A stretch of 64,000 nt of DNA, from assembly GCA_020310875.1 (NCBI GenBank), contig CM035427.1, positions 88,378,230-88,442,229 on the forward strand, read 5' to 3'. The number at the start of each line of letters is the position of its first letter. Positions within the stretch are counted from its first letter, which is position 1. Made by a program: the position numbers and the translations under genes. This document shows, one piece after another, positions 8,745 to 21,685 of the stretch. The DNA is from Ceratopteris richardii. Taxonomy: Eukaryota > Streptophyta > Polypodiopsida > Polypodiales > Pteridaceae. The notes beneath the pieces were generated by a model, which saw nothing but the letters and a program-made list of their open reading frames with translations, was not told where the DNA came from and did no database searches.

Positions 8745-10982
8745 AGGTATACACCACAACAAAATGGTGTAGCAGAAAGAAGGAACAGGACTTTGGTTGA
8801 GTTTGCTAGAGCTATGCTAAAGGAGAAGAACTGTCCAAATTATCTTTGGGCTGAGGCTATAAATACAGCCACATATCTTGTGAATAGATTACCATGTGTA
8901 GCTCTGAATGGAATGACTCCATATGAAGCTTGGTGGGGTAAGAAACCAACACTAGATCATTGTAGAGTGTTTGGATCAATTGCATATGCTTATGTGCCAT
9001 CACAGCTTAGGCATAAACTTGAACCAAAGGCAGAAAAATATTTGCTCATTGGTTATGATGAAAAGCAGATGGGTTACAGGTTGTGGAATCCTCTAACCAA
9101 AGAATTTCTTGTTTCTAGAGATGTTACATTTGATGAACAGAAAAGTTGGTATGCAGATCAAAGTCATACAGCTAAAGAATTTGAAGAAGAGGTAAGAAGA
9201 TGTGAGAAAGGAAAATCAATTGTGCGGGTGAATAGAGATGAAGACTATATGCAAGCAAGTACATCCAGAAGTGGATTAACAAGAAGGAATGAAGAAGCTC
9301 CTATATTTGATGAAGAGGTGTATCCAGAAACTTATGAAGAATGTGAACCAAGAAGGTCAAGCAGGACTAGAAGACAACCAGAAAGGTATTCTTATGATAC
9401 TTCTTACATAACTCAGAAGAACTATGCATATATGGTGAAAGATGATGAAGAACCTCAGAACTATGATGAAGCTAAAGGTAAGAAGCAATGGGAAGAAGCA
9501 ATGAAGGAAGAATTCAATGCACTAGAGGAGAACAAGACATGGGAACTTGTTCCCAAACCAAATGGTAAGAAAATAATTGGAAATAAATGGGTTTATAAAG
9601 TGAAGAAGCTTGCAGATGGAAGTATAGCCAGATACAAAGCTAGACTGGTGGTGAAAGGCTATGCCCAATCCTATGGCATAGATTATGATGAGACATTCAG
9701 CCTTGTAGCTAAGATGTCAACTATAAGGACAATCATTGCTATTGCAGCTTCAAAAGGATGGACTCTAAGTCAATTGGATATAAAGAATGCATTCTTGAAT
9801 GGATACATATCAGATGAGGTATACATGGAACAACCTCAAGGATTTATAGATTCAAGGTATCCAAATTTTGTTTGCAGGTTGAGAAGAGCATTGTATGGAT
9901 TGAAGCAAGCTCCAAGAGCTTGGAACTATAGGTTGGTGAAGTATCTCAATGATCTTGGATATCAAAGTTCAAAAGCAGATTCAAGTCTACTTATCAAAAG
10001 AACAGAGGAAGGTACAATCTACATTTGTATTTATGTAGATGACATTATAATCACAGGTACTTCAGATGAAGGAATCAAGCAAGTAAAGAGATTACTTGAG
10101 AAAGAGTTTAAGATCAGTGACCTAGGAAAGTTGTCATACTTTCTAGGAATGGAAGTCACTTATATAGATCATGGCATATATGTATCACAAGAAAGGTATC
10201 TTCTGAATCTATTAAATAAGTTTGATATGGAAAATTGTAGAGAAGCTTCAACTCCACTTGAAGTTAATCACAAGCTCAGTAAATATGATGGTGCAAAATA
10301 CAAAGATATGAGGAAGTATCAATCTCTTGTGGGTAGTTTGATTTATGCTACACTAACAAGACCTGATCTTAGTTATGCAGTGGGAGTCTTGTCACAATTC
10401 ATGCATTGTCCAAAGGACCCACATTGGATTGCAGGTCAAAGAGTTCTCAGATATATCAAAGGAACTATAAAGGAAGGATTATATTATCCTTTTACATCAG
10501 ATTTGAAGTTGAGAGCATACAGTGATTCAGACTGGGCAGGTAACCAGGATGACAGAAGATCAACTCATGGCTACATGATATATATTGGTGATAAGCTTGT
10601 AAGTTGGTGTTCAAAGAAACAACATACAATAGCATTATCATCAACTGAAGCTGAGTACAAAGGACTTGTGGAAGCAGCTAAGGAGGTCATATGGATGCAG
10701 ACATTGTTCAAAAGCTTGGGCATTGATCAAGGTACACCTACAATACATGGAGATAATATGAGTTCACTTTATCTTGCAGCAAATCTAGTTTTTCATGCAA
10801 GGACAAAGCACCTAGAGATAAAGTATCATTTTCTCAGAGAAAAGGTAATGGAGAAGCAGATTGAAGTGGAGTACATTTCTACTAAAAATCAGATAGAAGA
10901 CATAATGACAAAGAGCTTGGATGGTGTGAAGACCAGCAAATTCAAAAGCATGGCAGGAGTAAAAGAAAAGAAGATGATATGA
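8745..10982 (+). CDS. Copia-1 integrase C-terminus, reverse transcriptase, RNase H (open, part of a broken polyprotein)
   Basis: The longest open frame in the window; the frame is open from 8745 and its first listed start is a TTG at 8793 (729 aa to the stop). It is the 3' part of pol, not a gene with its own start. Numbering from 8793, residues 1-130 are the integrase C-terminus. RT follows, with VYKVKKLADGSI, catalytic Asp329 in QLDIKNAFLNG, YGLKQAPRAW, and YVDD at 414-417. RNase H comes next, with Asp578 in SDSDWAG, Glu619/Glu621 in SSTEAEY, and the terminal HARTKHLEIKYHFLRE. All expected catalytic residues are present. The upstream stop at 8742 cuts it off from gag. Confidence 0.9.
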   Translation, partial: RYTPQQNGVAERRNRTLVEFARAMLKEKNCPNYLWAEAINTATYLVNRLPCVALNGMTPYEAWWGKKPTLDHCRVFGSIAYAYVPSQLRHKLEPKAEKYLLIGYDEKQMGYRLWNPLTKEFLVSRDVTFDEQKSWYADQSHTAKEFEEEVRRCEKGKSIVRVNRDEDYMQASTSRSGLTRRNEEAPIFDEEVYPETYEECEPRRSSRTRRQPERYSYDTSYITQKNYAYMVKDDEEPQNYDEAKGKKQWEEAMKEEFNALEENKTWELVPKPNGKKIIGNKWVYKVKKLADGSIARYKARLVVKGYAQSYGIDYDETFSLVAKMSTIRTIIAIAASKGWTLSQLDIKNAFLNGYISDEVYMEQPQGFIDSRYPNFVCRLRRALYGLKQAPRAWNYRLVKYLNDLGYQSSKADSSLLIKRTEEGTIYICIYVDDIIITGTSDEGIKQVKRLLEKEFKISDLGKLSYFLGMEVTYIDHGIYVSQERYLLNLLNKFDMENCREASTPLEVNHKLSKYDGAKYKDMRKYQSLVGSLIYATLTRPDLSYAVGVLSQFMHCPKDPHWIAGQRVLRYIKGTIKEGLYYPFTSDLKLRAYSDSDWAGNQDDRRSTHGYMIYIGDKLVSWCSKKQHTIALSSTEAEYKGLVEAAKEVIWMQTLFKSLGIDQGTPTIHGDNMSSLYLAANLVFHARTKHLEIKYHFLREKVMEKQIEVEYISTKNQIEDIMTKSLDGVKTSKFKSMAGVKEKKMI

Positions 10983-11010
10983 AGAAACAGGGAATGTCAA
11001 TTAGTGATTG

Positions 11011-11019
11011 AGGGGGAGC
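11011..11019 (+). other. Copia-1 polypurine tract
   Basis: AGGGGGAGC lies immediately before the 3' LTR, the position where plus-strand DNA synthesis is primed. Confidence 0.85.
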
Positions 11020-12088
11020 TGTTGGAGAAACACTCACTAATTGAACATATATTTGAAGGTCAAATCTTAGGAAGAAAGCCCCATGCCTATGTGAAGGGAC
11101 AAATTCACAAGTGTATCATATTTGTAAAGTTAGTTCACTTTAGTTCTATAAGTTTTTTAAAAAGTCACGGGAATGAGAAAATCTATATAAGTTAGTTTGT
11201 ATTAACTGACGCGGCGAGAGAGAAGAAGTGGAAGAGAGTGATAGAAGAGAAAAGGAGTTCATTTTATACGACTGAGTATAGTCGGGCTTCTCTGAGTGAG
11301 AAAGCATCTGTAAAACTTCTGAGTTTTCATAGCTATGAGAAAGAACTGAGTAAAGTTCTGTGTATGAGTCTCTCTCCATCATCTCCATGCTTGCCTACTA
11401 TGTGATGAATTCAAAAGTTCAAGTGTTCCAAGAAATTCGATGCCTGGCATCGAGTTTTTGCTGATAAGTCATTATTTTCATTCTCTATGTGTTAATTGTT
11501 GTTGAATCTTTTAAAAACATGAGATTTGTGGAGTAACTCGATGCCTGACATCGAGTTTTAGCATAAAGTCAATGCCTGACATTGACTTCCCACATAAAGT
11601 GGTCTTATTCATGTGTGTGTAAAAGAGGCTATTTTTGGTGCAGAAAAAGAGGCTAAAAAAGCTCAAAGTCGATGCCCCGCATTGATCTTGGATGAAATTC
11701 GATGCTAGGCATCGAATTTTTTATTTTTAGACACCCAGGATTACTAAAACAGGAAAAATTTCTACTTTTGGAAGTCATACAGGGTGATCTTGTGAAGGCC
11801 ATAACTTGAGTTCTAGAGATCCGTTTGATGCATATGATAGCTTGTTGGAAAGCTCTACTCTTCTAGTTTTAGTCTGAATAATATCATGGAGAAATAATAT
11901 TTGAGCTAAGAGATATTAGCAAAATACTGAAGGTATGTCATTTCAGTGACTAGGAATTTCTGTAGAAGCAAAGTTCTCACTTTTGGCTATCATTTCTCAA
12001 AGTTTGGAGTGGCAATGAGTTAATGGTGACCATAGAGGTATTCTAGTGTCACATTAATTCATTTCTTGTGGTGTTTCATACATCAACA
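11020..12088 (+). repeat. Copia-1 3' LTR
   Basis: 1,069 bp, TGTTGG...CATCAACA, followed by TSD CTTGT at 12089-12093. Compared with the 5' LTR, one palindrome changes on both arms at once (AAGTCAATGCC...GACATTGACTT), which keeps most pairing. Both changes are also what loss of methylated CpG would give. Two palindromes are more perfect here than in the 5' LTR. Confidence 0.95.
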
Positions 12089-13370
12089 CTTGTGAGCGCT
12101 ATCTTGATTCCTAAACCTTGCACTTTCCTAGGTGTTTAGGGCTGATAATATTTGATTTGAGTGCCTCCACAAAAAATGGCAAGTGGTTATCCTCTTCTCG
12201 CCACCCCTCTCATCGACATCTAAAGCGGAGACGTTTGCACATATTCATTCATTAGATATGTGATGTATTAGGATCCGATAAAAAAAAATTGTATAAATTT
12301 ATGCACACATTCACTTTGAGCCTCTTCCAATGAACAAGAAGAAGGTAGTTCAAGTAAATACACATGATAACATTTCTAATATATAAAGAATTAATTAAGA
12401 CTAAGATTTCGGACTTGGAAACACAATTCAAAGATCTAGGAGAAAAGTTAAAATTGTCAAATCAATCCAAATTTGACGAAGTGTGTATATTAATAGATAA
12501 ACTTAGTAATTTTTCCAATACAATCATGTGATGTGTGGTATATTAAAGGAATTTATTATGAATGAATTTACAAATTTAAAGAGAAAAATTGCTGAATTGA
12601 CTAAGCAAGTAAATGAATTACCTAGATGCAAGTGGAAGCATGAACATGAAACTCAAATCCCATCTACAAAAGTGCATGATAAAAACCATATCTTTGACAT
12701 AGGAGATCCGGCTATAGGGCTATGAATAAGAGAGTGAAATGTCCAATAAGATGCTTTTGGTGTGATCAACTAGGCCATATGTATGATGATTGTTTTGCTT
12801 ATGATGATGCATGTAAATTGCACTTTAGTCAGTACAATTAATCATAGGATTTGTGATTTTCAAGCTCATGTACCTTTGCATTTGAAGATCGGTAGAGGAG
12901 GAATGAGAGAATATTTTGATCAAACAAAATTTAATAAAATTCAAGAATAGTGGAGACTTAAGAGCCATGGTAAGAATAAATTTTCTAAACTTAAGAGATA
13001 TGATGAAAAGAGTTTTTGTGACTTAAAATCTATGAACAAATTTGAGACTCAAAGTAAATTCTTTGAAAATGAGCAAACTCTTCCTAAACCTAAATCTATG
13101 AGGAAAGGTGACAATCAAACTAAATCTATTGATATAGAAAGATACGATCAAATTAAATTGGATAAACAAAAGATTGGTAATTCAAATAAAATTAATAAAA
13201 ATCAAAATAAATATTATTCAAATTATGAACCTAAATTCTTAGAGAATGACAAAGTTCTTGATCAAGATAAATTTAATAAATTAAAAGTTCAACGATATGA
13301 GGATAAAAATATTCACACTAAACTTAATGATGTCAAAGATATTAGGAAAAATAGAAAATTAATTAATGAT

Positions 13371-15239
13371 TTATCCACTATCAAATGCTCATGAAGTAAT
13401 TGATAACAGATCGATCTATTATTCTGCGGAATCTCAAGTACATTCTCATTTTTTTTTCCATGATCTGCTGTACTATTACATCTTATAGACAACTTGTTTG
13501 CGGACTCAATCAATCTTTACCATTCATTTTTCACGACTTCTGAACATTATATATCTACGCATGAACTTGCGATCTCTGATGCGTGATCACTTCCATATCT
13601 TTCATATTTATGTTCCAATGAAATCATACTTTAAATTCTATAGGAAAAGCGATTGCAGCGAATGTATATGAAGTTACTTACTATGCCAATTTCTGTTCTT
13701 GCAACTTAGAAGACATAGTTGCATAAAATTTCGCATCAACTATTAATGGATTCAGAAGTTTTTATCAGTTCGGAGGAAGCCATTATGTAATGAATTGAAC
13801 CTCCTACGTATATATGAACATATGGTGAGATTTCCATTGAGCTATGGTCTTTAATACTAAGTGTATTATCTTTATGAACAATAAATTGCAACTCAGGTAC
13901 CCATAATTTCAATTTTCTTGCATCTGAATTGAAAAAGTTATCAAATACTCACATGCTTCCTTGTGAGGGCTAGCTTGATTCCTAAACCTTGCACTTTCCT
14001 GGGTGTTTAGGGCTGATCATATTTGATTTGAGTGCCTCCACAAAAATTGGCAAGTGGTTATCCTCTTCTTGCCACCCCTCTCATCGACATCTAAAGCGGA
14101 GACGTTTGCACATATTCATTCATTAGATATCTGATGTATTAGGATTCGATAAAAAAAATTGTATAAATTTATGCACACATTCACTTTGAGCCTCTTCCAA
14201 TGGACAAGAAGAAGGTAGTTCAAGCAAATACACATTATAAAATTTCTAATATGAAAGAATTAATTAAAACTAAGATTTTGGACTTGGAAACATAATTCAA
14301 AGATCTAGGAGAAAAGTTAAAATTGTCAAATCAATCCAAATTTGAAGAAGTGTGTATATTAATAGATAAACTTAGTAATTTTTCCAATACAATCATGTGA
14401 TGTGTGGTATAGTAAAGGAATTTATTGTGAATGAAGTTACAAATTGAAAGAGAATAATTGCTGAATTGACTAAGTAAGTAAATGAATTACCTAGATGCAA
14501 GTGCAAGCATGAACATGAAACTCAAATCCCATCTACAAAAGTGCATGATAAAAACCATATCTTTGACATAGGAGATCGAGCCATAGGGCTATGAGTAAGA
14601 GAGTGAAATGTTCAATAAGATGCTTTTGGTGTGATCAACTAGGCCATATGTATGATGATTGTTTTGCTTATGATGATGCATGTAAATTGCACTTTATTCA
14701 CTACAATTATTCATAGGATTTGTGATTTTCAAGCTCATGTACCTTTGCAATTTAACATCGGTAGAGGAGGGATGAGAGAATATTTTGATCAAACAAAATT
14801 TAGTAAAATTCAAGAATAGTGGAGACTTAAGAGCCATGGTAAAAATAAATTTTCTAAACTTAAGAGATATGATGAAAAGAGTTTTTGTGAATTAAAATCT
14901 ATGAACAAATTTGAGGCTCAAAGTAAATTCTTTGAGGATGAGAAAACTCATCCTAAACCTAAATCTATGAGGAAAAGTGACAATCATACTAAATCTATTG
15001 GTATACAAAGATATGATCAAATTAAATTGGATAAACAAAAGATTGGTAATTTAAGTAAAATTGATAAAAATCAAAATAAATATTATGCAAATTGTGAACC
15101 TAAATTCTTAGAGAATGACAAAGTTCTTGATCAAGATAAATTTAATAAATTAAAAGTTCAATGATATGAGGATAAAAATATTCACAGTAAACTTGATGAT
15201 GTCAAAGATATTAGGAAAAATAGAAAATTAATTAATGAT
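13371..15239 (+). repeat. Array unit 2
   Basis: Length 1,869 bp, subtype A. The first gag ORF starts at 14201 but is ended by a TAA in the ETQFKDL region (ACATAATTC). Further gag pieces include 14901-15164, in which the usual QTLPKPKS reads KTHPKPKS. The zinc knuckle CFWCDQLGHMYDDC is intact. Confidence 0.9.
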
Positions 15240-17105
15240 TTATCCACTATCAAATGGTCATGAAGTAATTGATGACAGAACTATCTATTATTCTATGGAA
15301 TCTCAAGTACATTCTCATTTTGTTTCCATGATCTGGTGTACTATTACATCTTATAGACAACTTGTTTGCAGACTCAATCAATCTTTACCATTCATTTTTC
15401 ACGACTTCTGAACATTATATATCTACGCATGAACTTGCGATCTCTGATGCGTGATCACTTCCATATCTTTCATATTTATGTTCCAATGAAATCATAGTTT
15501 AAATTCTATAGGAAAAGCGATTGTAGTGAATGTATATGAAGTTACTTACAATGCCAATTTCTGTTATTGCAACTTAGAAGACATAGTTGCATAAAATTTC
15601 GCATCAACTATTAATGGATTCAGAAGTTTTGATCAATTCTGAGCAAGCCATTATGTAATGAATTGAACCTTCTACGTATATACGAACATATGGTGAGATT
15701 TCCAATGAGCTATGGTCTTTAATACTAAGTGTATTATCTTTATGAAAAATAAATTGCAACTCAGGTACACATAATTTCAATCTTCTTGCATATGATTTGA
15801 CAAAGTTATCAAATAGTCACAGGCTTCCTTGTGAGCGCTAGCTTGTATCCTAAACGTTGCTTTTTCCTGCGTGTTTAGGGCTGATCATATTTGATTTGAG
15901 TGCCTCCACAAAAATTGGCAAGTGATTATCCTCTTCTCGCCACCCCTCTCATCGACATCTAAAGCGGAGACGTTTGCACATATTCATTCATTATATATCT
16001 CATGTATTAGGATCTGATCAAAACAAATTCTATAAATTTATGCACACATTCACTTTGATCCTCTTTCAATGGACAAGAAGAAGGTAGTTCAAGTAAATAC
16101 ACATGATAAAATTTCTAATATGAAAGAATTAATTAAGACTAAGATTTTTGACTTGGAAACACAATTCAAAGATCTAGGAGAAAGGTTAAAATTGTCAAAT
16201 CAATCCAAATTTGAAGAAGTGTGTATATTAATAGATAACTTAGTAATTTTTCCAATACAACCATGTTATGTGTGGTATATGAAAGGAATTTATTGTGAAT
16301 GAAGTTACATATTTAAAGAGAAAAAATGCTGAATTGACTAAGCAAGTAAATTAATTACCTAGATGCAAGTGCAAGCATGAACATGAAACGCAAATCCCAT
16401 CTACAAAAGTGGATGATAAAAACCATATCTTTGACATAGGAGATCCAACCATAGGGCTATGAATAAGAGAGTGAAATGTCCAATAAGATGCTTTTGGTGT
16501 GATCAACTAGGCCATATGTATGATGATTGTTTTGCTTATGATGATGCATGTAAATTGCACTTTAGTCACTATAATTAATCATAGGATTTGTGATTTTCAA
16601 GCTCATGTATCTTTGCATTTGAACATCGGTAGAGGAGGGATGAGAGAATATTTTGATCAAACAAAATTTAATAAAATTCACGAATAGTGGAGACTAAAGA
16701 GCCATGGTAAAAATAAATTTTCTAAACTTAAGAGATATGATGAAAAGAGTTTTTGTGAATTAAAATCTATGAACAAATTTGAGGCTCAAAGTAAATTCTT
16801 TGAGAATGAGCAAACTCTTCCTAAACCTAAATCTATGATTAAAAGTGACAATCAAACTAAATCTATTGATATACAGATATGATAAAATTAAATTGGGTAA
16901 ACAAAAGATTGGTAATTCAATTAAAATTGATAAAAATCAAAATAAATATTATGCAAATTGAGAACCTAAATTCTTAAAGAATGACAAAGTTCTTGATCAA
17001 GATAAATTTAATAAATTAAAAGTTCAACAATATGAGGATAAAAATATTCACAGTAAACTTGATGATGTCAAAGATATTAGGAAAAATAGAAAATTAATTA
17101 ATGAT
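15240..17105 (+). repeat. Array unit 3
   Basis: Length 1,866 bp, subtype A. Gag start at 16069; a deleted base near 16236 shifts the frame so that the ORF runs on to 16302. The knuckle is intact. A private deletion near 16875 breaks the C-terminal Lys/Asn-rich segment. Confidence 0.9.
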
Positions 17106-18112
17106 TTATCCACTATCAAATGCTCATGAAGTAATTGATGACAGAACGATCTATTATTCTGCGAAATCTCAAGTACATTCTCATTTTTTTTCCATGATCT
17201 CCTGTACTATTACATCTTATAGATAACTTGTTTGCGGACTCAATCAATCTTTAGCATTCATTTTTCATGACTTCTGAACATTACATACCTACGCATGAAC
17301 TTGCGATCTCTGAGGTGTGATCACTTCCATATCTTTCATATTTATGCTCCAATAAAATCATACTTTAAATCCTATAGGAAAAACGATTGCAGCGAATGTA
17401 TATGAAACACAATTCAAAGATCTAGGAGAAAAGTCAAAATTGTCAAATCAATCCAAATTTGAAGAAGTGTGTATATTAATAGATAAACTTAGTAATTTTT
17501 CCAATACAATCATGTGATGTGTGGTATATTAAAGGAATTTATTGTGAATGAAGTTACAAATTTAAAGAGAAAAATTAATGAATTGACTGAGCAAGTAAAT
17601 GAATTACCTAGATGCAAGTGCAAGCATGAACATGAAACTCAAATCCATCTACAAAAGTGCATGATAAAAACCATATCTTTGACATAGGAGATCCAGCCAT
17701 AGGGTTATGAATAAGAGAGTGAAATGTCCAATAAGATGCTTTTGGTGTGATCAACTAGGCCATATGTATGATGATTGTTTTGCTTATGATGATGCATGTA
17801 ACTTGCACTTGAGTCACTACAATTAATCATATGATTTGTGATTTTCAAGCTCATGTACCTTTGCATTTGAACATCGGTAGAGGAGGGATGAGAAAATATT
17901 TTGATCAAACAAAATTTAATAAAATTCAAGAATAGTGGAGACTTAAGAGCCATGGTAAGAATAAATTTTCTAAACTTAAGAGATATGATGAAAAGAGTTT
18001 TTGTGAATTAAAATCTATTAAGAAATTTGAGGCTCAAAGTAAATTCTTTGACAATGAGCAAACTCTTCCTAAACCTAAATCTATTAGGAAAAATAGAAAA
18101 TTAATTAATGAT
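17106..18112 (+). repeat. Array unit 4 (1,007 bp, two internal deletions)
   Basis: The shortest unit. One deletion of about 600 bp joins GAATGTATATGAA (17404) directly to ACACAATTCAAAG, removing the pre-gag region and gag start. A second of about 260 bp joins AAATCTAT to TAGGAAAA near 18083, removing most of the Lys/Asn-rich tail. Both junctions show 2-4 nt of microhomology. The zinc knuckle survives at about 17737-17778. Confidence 0.9.
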
Positions 18113-19817
18113 TTATCCACTATCAAATGCTCATGAAGGAATTGATGACAGAACGATCTATTATTCTGCGGAATCTCAAGTACATTCTCATTTTTTTTCC
18201 ATGATTTGCTGTACTATTACATCTTATTGACGATTGCAGTGATTGCAGCGAATGTATATGAAGTTACTTACTATGCCAATTTCTGTTGTTGCAACTTAGA
18301 AGACATAGTTGCATAAAATTTTGCATCAACTACTAATGGATTCACAAGTTTGTATCAGTTCGGAGGAAGCCATTATGTAATTAATTGAACCTTCTATGTA
18401 TATATGAACATATGGTGAGATTTCCATTGAGCTATGGTCTTTAATACTAAGTGTATTATCTTTATGAACAATAAATTGCAACTCAGGTACACATAATTTC
18501 AATTTTCTTGCATATGAATTGACAAAGTTATCAAATAGTCACAGGCTTCCTTGTGAGTGCTAGGTTGATTCCTAAACCTTGCACTTTCCTGGGTGTTTAG
18601 GGCTGATCATATTTGATTTGAGTGCCTCCACAAAAATTGGAAAGTGGTTATCCTCTTCTCGCCAGCCCTCTCATCGACATCTAAGGCGGAGACGTTTGCA
18701 CATATTCATTCATTAGATATCTGATGTATGAGGACTTGATCAAAACAAATTGTATAAATTTATGCACACATTCACTTTGAGCCTCTTCCAATGGACAAGA
18801 AGAAGGTAGTTCAAGTAAATACACATGATAAAATTTCTAATATGAAAGAATTAATTAAGACTAAGATTTTGGACTTGGAAACACAATTCAAAGATCTAGG
18901 AGAAAAGTTAAAATTGTCAAATCAATCCAAATTTGAAGAAGTGTGTATATTAATAGACAAACTTAGTAATTTTTCCAATACAATCATGTGATGTGTGGTA
19001 TATTAAAGGAATTTATTGTGAATGAAGTTACAAATTTAAAGAGAAAAGTTGCTGAATTGACTAAGCAAGTAAATGAATTACCTAGATGCAAGTGCAAGAA
19101 TGAACATGAAACTCAAATCCCATCTACAAAAGTGCATGATAAAAACCATATCTTTGACATACTAGATCCAGCCATAGGGCTATGAATAAGAGAGTGAAAT
19201 GTCCAATAAGATGCTTTCCGTGTTCTCAACTAGGCCATATGTATGATGATTGTTTTGCTTATGATGATGCATGTAAATTGCACTTTAATCACTACAATTA
19301 ATCATAGGATTTTTGATTTTCAAGCTTATGTACCTTTGCATTTTAACATAGGTAGAGGAGGGATGAGAGAATATTTTGATCAAACAAAATTTAATAGAAT
19401 TCAAGAATAGTGGAGATTTAAGAGCCATTTTATAAACTTAAGAGATATGATGAAAAGAGTTTTTGTGAATTAAAATCTATGAACAAATTTGAGGCTCAAA
19501 GTAAATTCTTTGACAATGAGCAAACTCTTCCTAAACCTAAATCTATGAGTAAAAGTGACAATCAAACTAAATCTATTGATATACAAAGATATAATCAAAC
19601 TGAATTGGATAAGCAAAAGATTGGTAATTCAAGTAAAATTGATAAAAATCAAAATAAATATTATGCAAATTGTGAACCTAAATTCTTAGAGAATGACAAA
19701 GTTCTTGATCAAGATAAATTTAATAAATTGAAAGTTCAATGATATGAGGATAATATTATTCACAGTAAACTTGATGATGTCATAGATATTGGGAAAAACA
19801 GAAAACTAATTAATGAT
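18113..19817 (+). repeat. Array unit 5 (1,705 bp)
   Basis: A deletion of roughly 160 bp near 18232 joins CATCTTAT to GACGATTGCAG. Gag ORFs at 18791-18991, 18988-19185 and 19479-19742 are among the clearest. The knuckle is altered to CFPCSQLGHMYDDC. A further small deletion near 19427 removes part of the SHGKNKF segment. Confidence 0.9.
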
Positions 19818-21685
19818 TTATCCACTATCAAATGGTCATGAAGTAATTGATGACAGAACTATCTATTATTCTGCGGACTCTTAGTACATTCTCATTTTTT
19901 TCCCATGATCTGCTGTACTATAATACCTTATGGACAACTTGCTTGTGGACTCAATCAATCTTTACCATTGATTTTTCATGAATTCTAAATATTATATATC
20001 TACACATGAACTTGCGATCTCTGATGCGTGGTCACTTCCATATCTTTCATATTTATGTTTCAATGAAATCATACTTTAAATTCTATAGGAAAAGCGATTG
20101 CAGCGAATGTATATGAAGTTACTTACCATGCCAATTTCTGTTATTGCAACTTAGAGGACATAGTTGCATAAAATTTTGCATCAACTATTAATGGATTTAG
20201 AAGTTTTTATCTGTTCGGAGGAAGCCATTATGTAATGAATTGAACCTTCTACGTATATATGAACATATGGTGAGATTTCCAATGAGCTATGGTCTTTAAT
20301 ACTAAGTGTATTATCTTTATGAACAATAAATTACAACTCAGGTACACATAATTTCAATTTTCTTGCATATGAAATGACAAAGTTATAAAATAGTCACATG
20401 CTTCCTTGTGAGCACTAGCTTGACTCCTAAACCTTGCACTTTCTTGGGTGTTTAGGGCTGATCATATTTGATTTGAGTGCCTCCACAAAAATTGGCAAGT
20501 GGTTATCCTCTTCTCGCCACCCCTCTCATCGACATCTAAAGCGGAGACGTTTGCACATATTCATTCATTAGATATCTGATGTATTAGGATCTGATCAAAA
20601 CAAATTGTTTAAATTTATGCACACATTCACTTTGAGCCTCTTCCAATGGACAAGAAGAAGGTAGTTCAAGTAAATACACATGATAAAATTTCTAATATGA
20701 AAGAATTAATTAAGACTAAGATTTTGGACTTGGAAACACAATTCAAAGATCTAGGAGAAAAGTTAAAATTGTCAAATCAATCCAAATTTGAAGAAGTGTG
20801 TATATTAATAGATAAACTTAGTAATTTTTGCAATACAATCATGTGACGTGTGGTATATTAAAGGAATTTATTGTGAATGAAGTTACAAATTTAAAGAGAA
20901 AAGTTGCTGAATTGACTAAACAAGTAAATGAATTACCTAGATGCTAGTGCAAGCATGAACATGAAACTCAAATCCCATCTACAAAAGTGCATGATAAAAA
21001 CCATATCTTTGACATAGGAGATCCAGCCATAGTGCTATGAATAAGAGAGTGAAATGTCCAATAAGAGGCTTTTGGTGTGATCAACTAGGCCATATGTATG
21101 ATGATTGTTTTGCTTATGATGATGCATGTAAATTGCACTTTAGTCACTACAATTAATCATAGGATTTGTGGTTTTTGAGCTCATGTACCTTTGCATTTGA
21201 ACATCGGTAGAGGAGGGATGACATAATATTTTGATCAAACAAAATTTAATAAAATTCAAGAATAGTGGAGACTTAAGAGCCATGGTAAGAATAATTTTTC
21301 TAAACTTAAGAGATATGATGAAAAGAGTTTTTGTGAATTAAAATCTATGAAAAAATTTGAGGCTCAAAGTAAATTCTTTGACAATGAGCAAACTCTTCCT
21401 AAACCTAAATCTATGAGTAAAAGTGACAATCAAACTAAATCTATTGATATACAAAGATATGATCAAATGAAATTGGATACACAAAAGATTGGTAATTCAA
21501 GTAAAATTGATAAAAATCAAAATAAATATTATGCAAATTGTGAACATAAATTCTTAGAGAATGACAAAGTTCTTGATCAAGATAAAGTTAATAAATTAAA
21601 ATTTCAACGATATGACGATAAAAATATTCACAGTAAACTTGATGACGTCAAAGATATTAGGAAAAATAGAAAATTAATTAATGAT
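19818..21685 (+). repeat. Array unit 6
   Basis: Length 1,868 bp, subtype A. Gag ORF 1 is intact at 20646-20846 and the C-terminal frame runs 21347-21709 into unit 7. The first knuckle Cys is lost (RGFWCDQLGH, near 21065), and a TAG replaces a Lys codon in the CKCKHEHE segment. Confidence 0.9.

Larger units (their letters stand above)
5513..12088 (+). mobile_element. Copia-1: near-complete Ty1/copia retrotransposon
   Basis: A full-length element of 6,576 bp with two LTRs of 1,067 and 1,069 bp, a PBS, gag, protease, integrase, RT, RNase H and PPT, in copia order (integrase before RT). It sits in array unit 1 with the 5-bp duplication CTTGT. LTR identity looks like about 96-97% by eye, so it is young compared with the gypsy element. 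Three nonsense codons in gag, two frameshifts and a further stop in integrase make it non-autonomous now. The RT/RNase H frame is intact. Confidence 0.95.
4920..13370 (+). repeat. Array unit 1 (interrupted by Copia-1)
   Basis: The unit body is 4920-5512 plus 12089-13370, about 1,870 bp without Copia-1 and one TSD copy. Gag pieces lie at 12334-12530, 12528-12725 and 13032-13394. It belongs to the subtype with GAGACGTTTGC. The first gag ORF carries a frame break near 12380 (ATATAAAGAA where others read ATATGAAAGAA). Confidence 0.9.
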
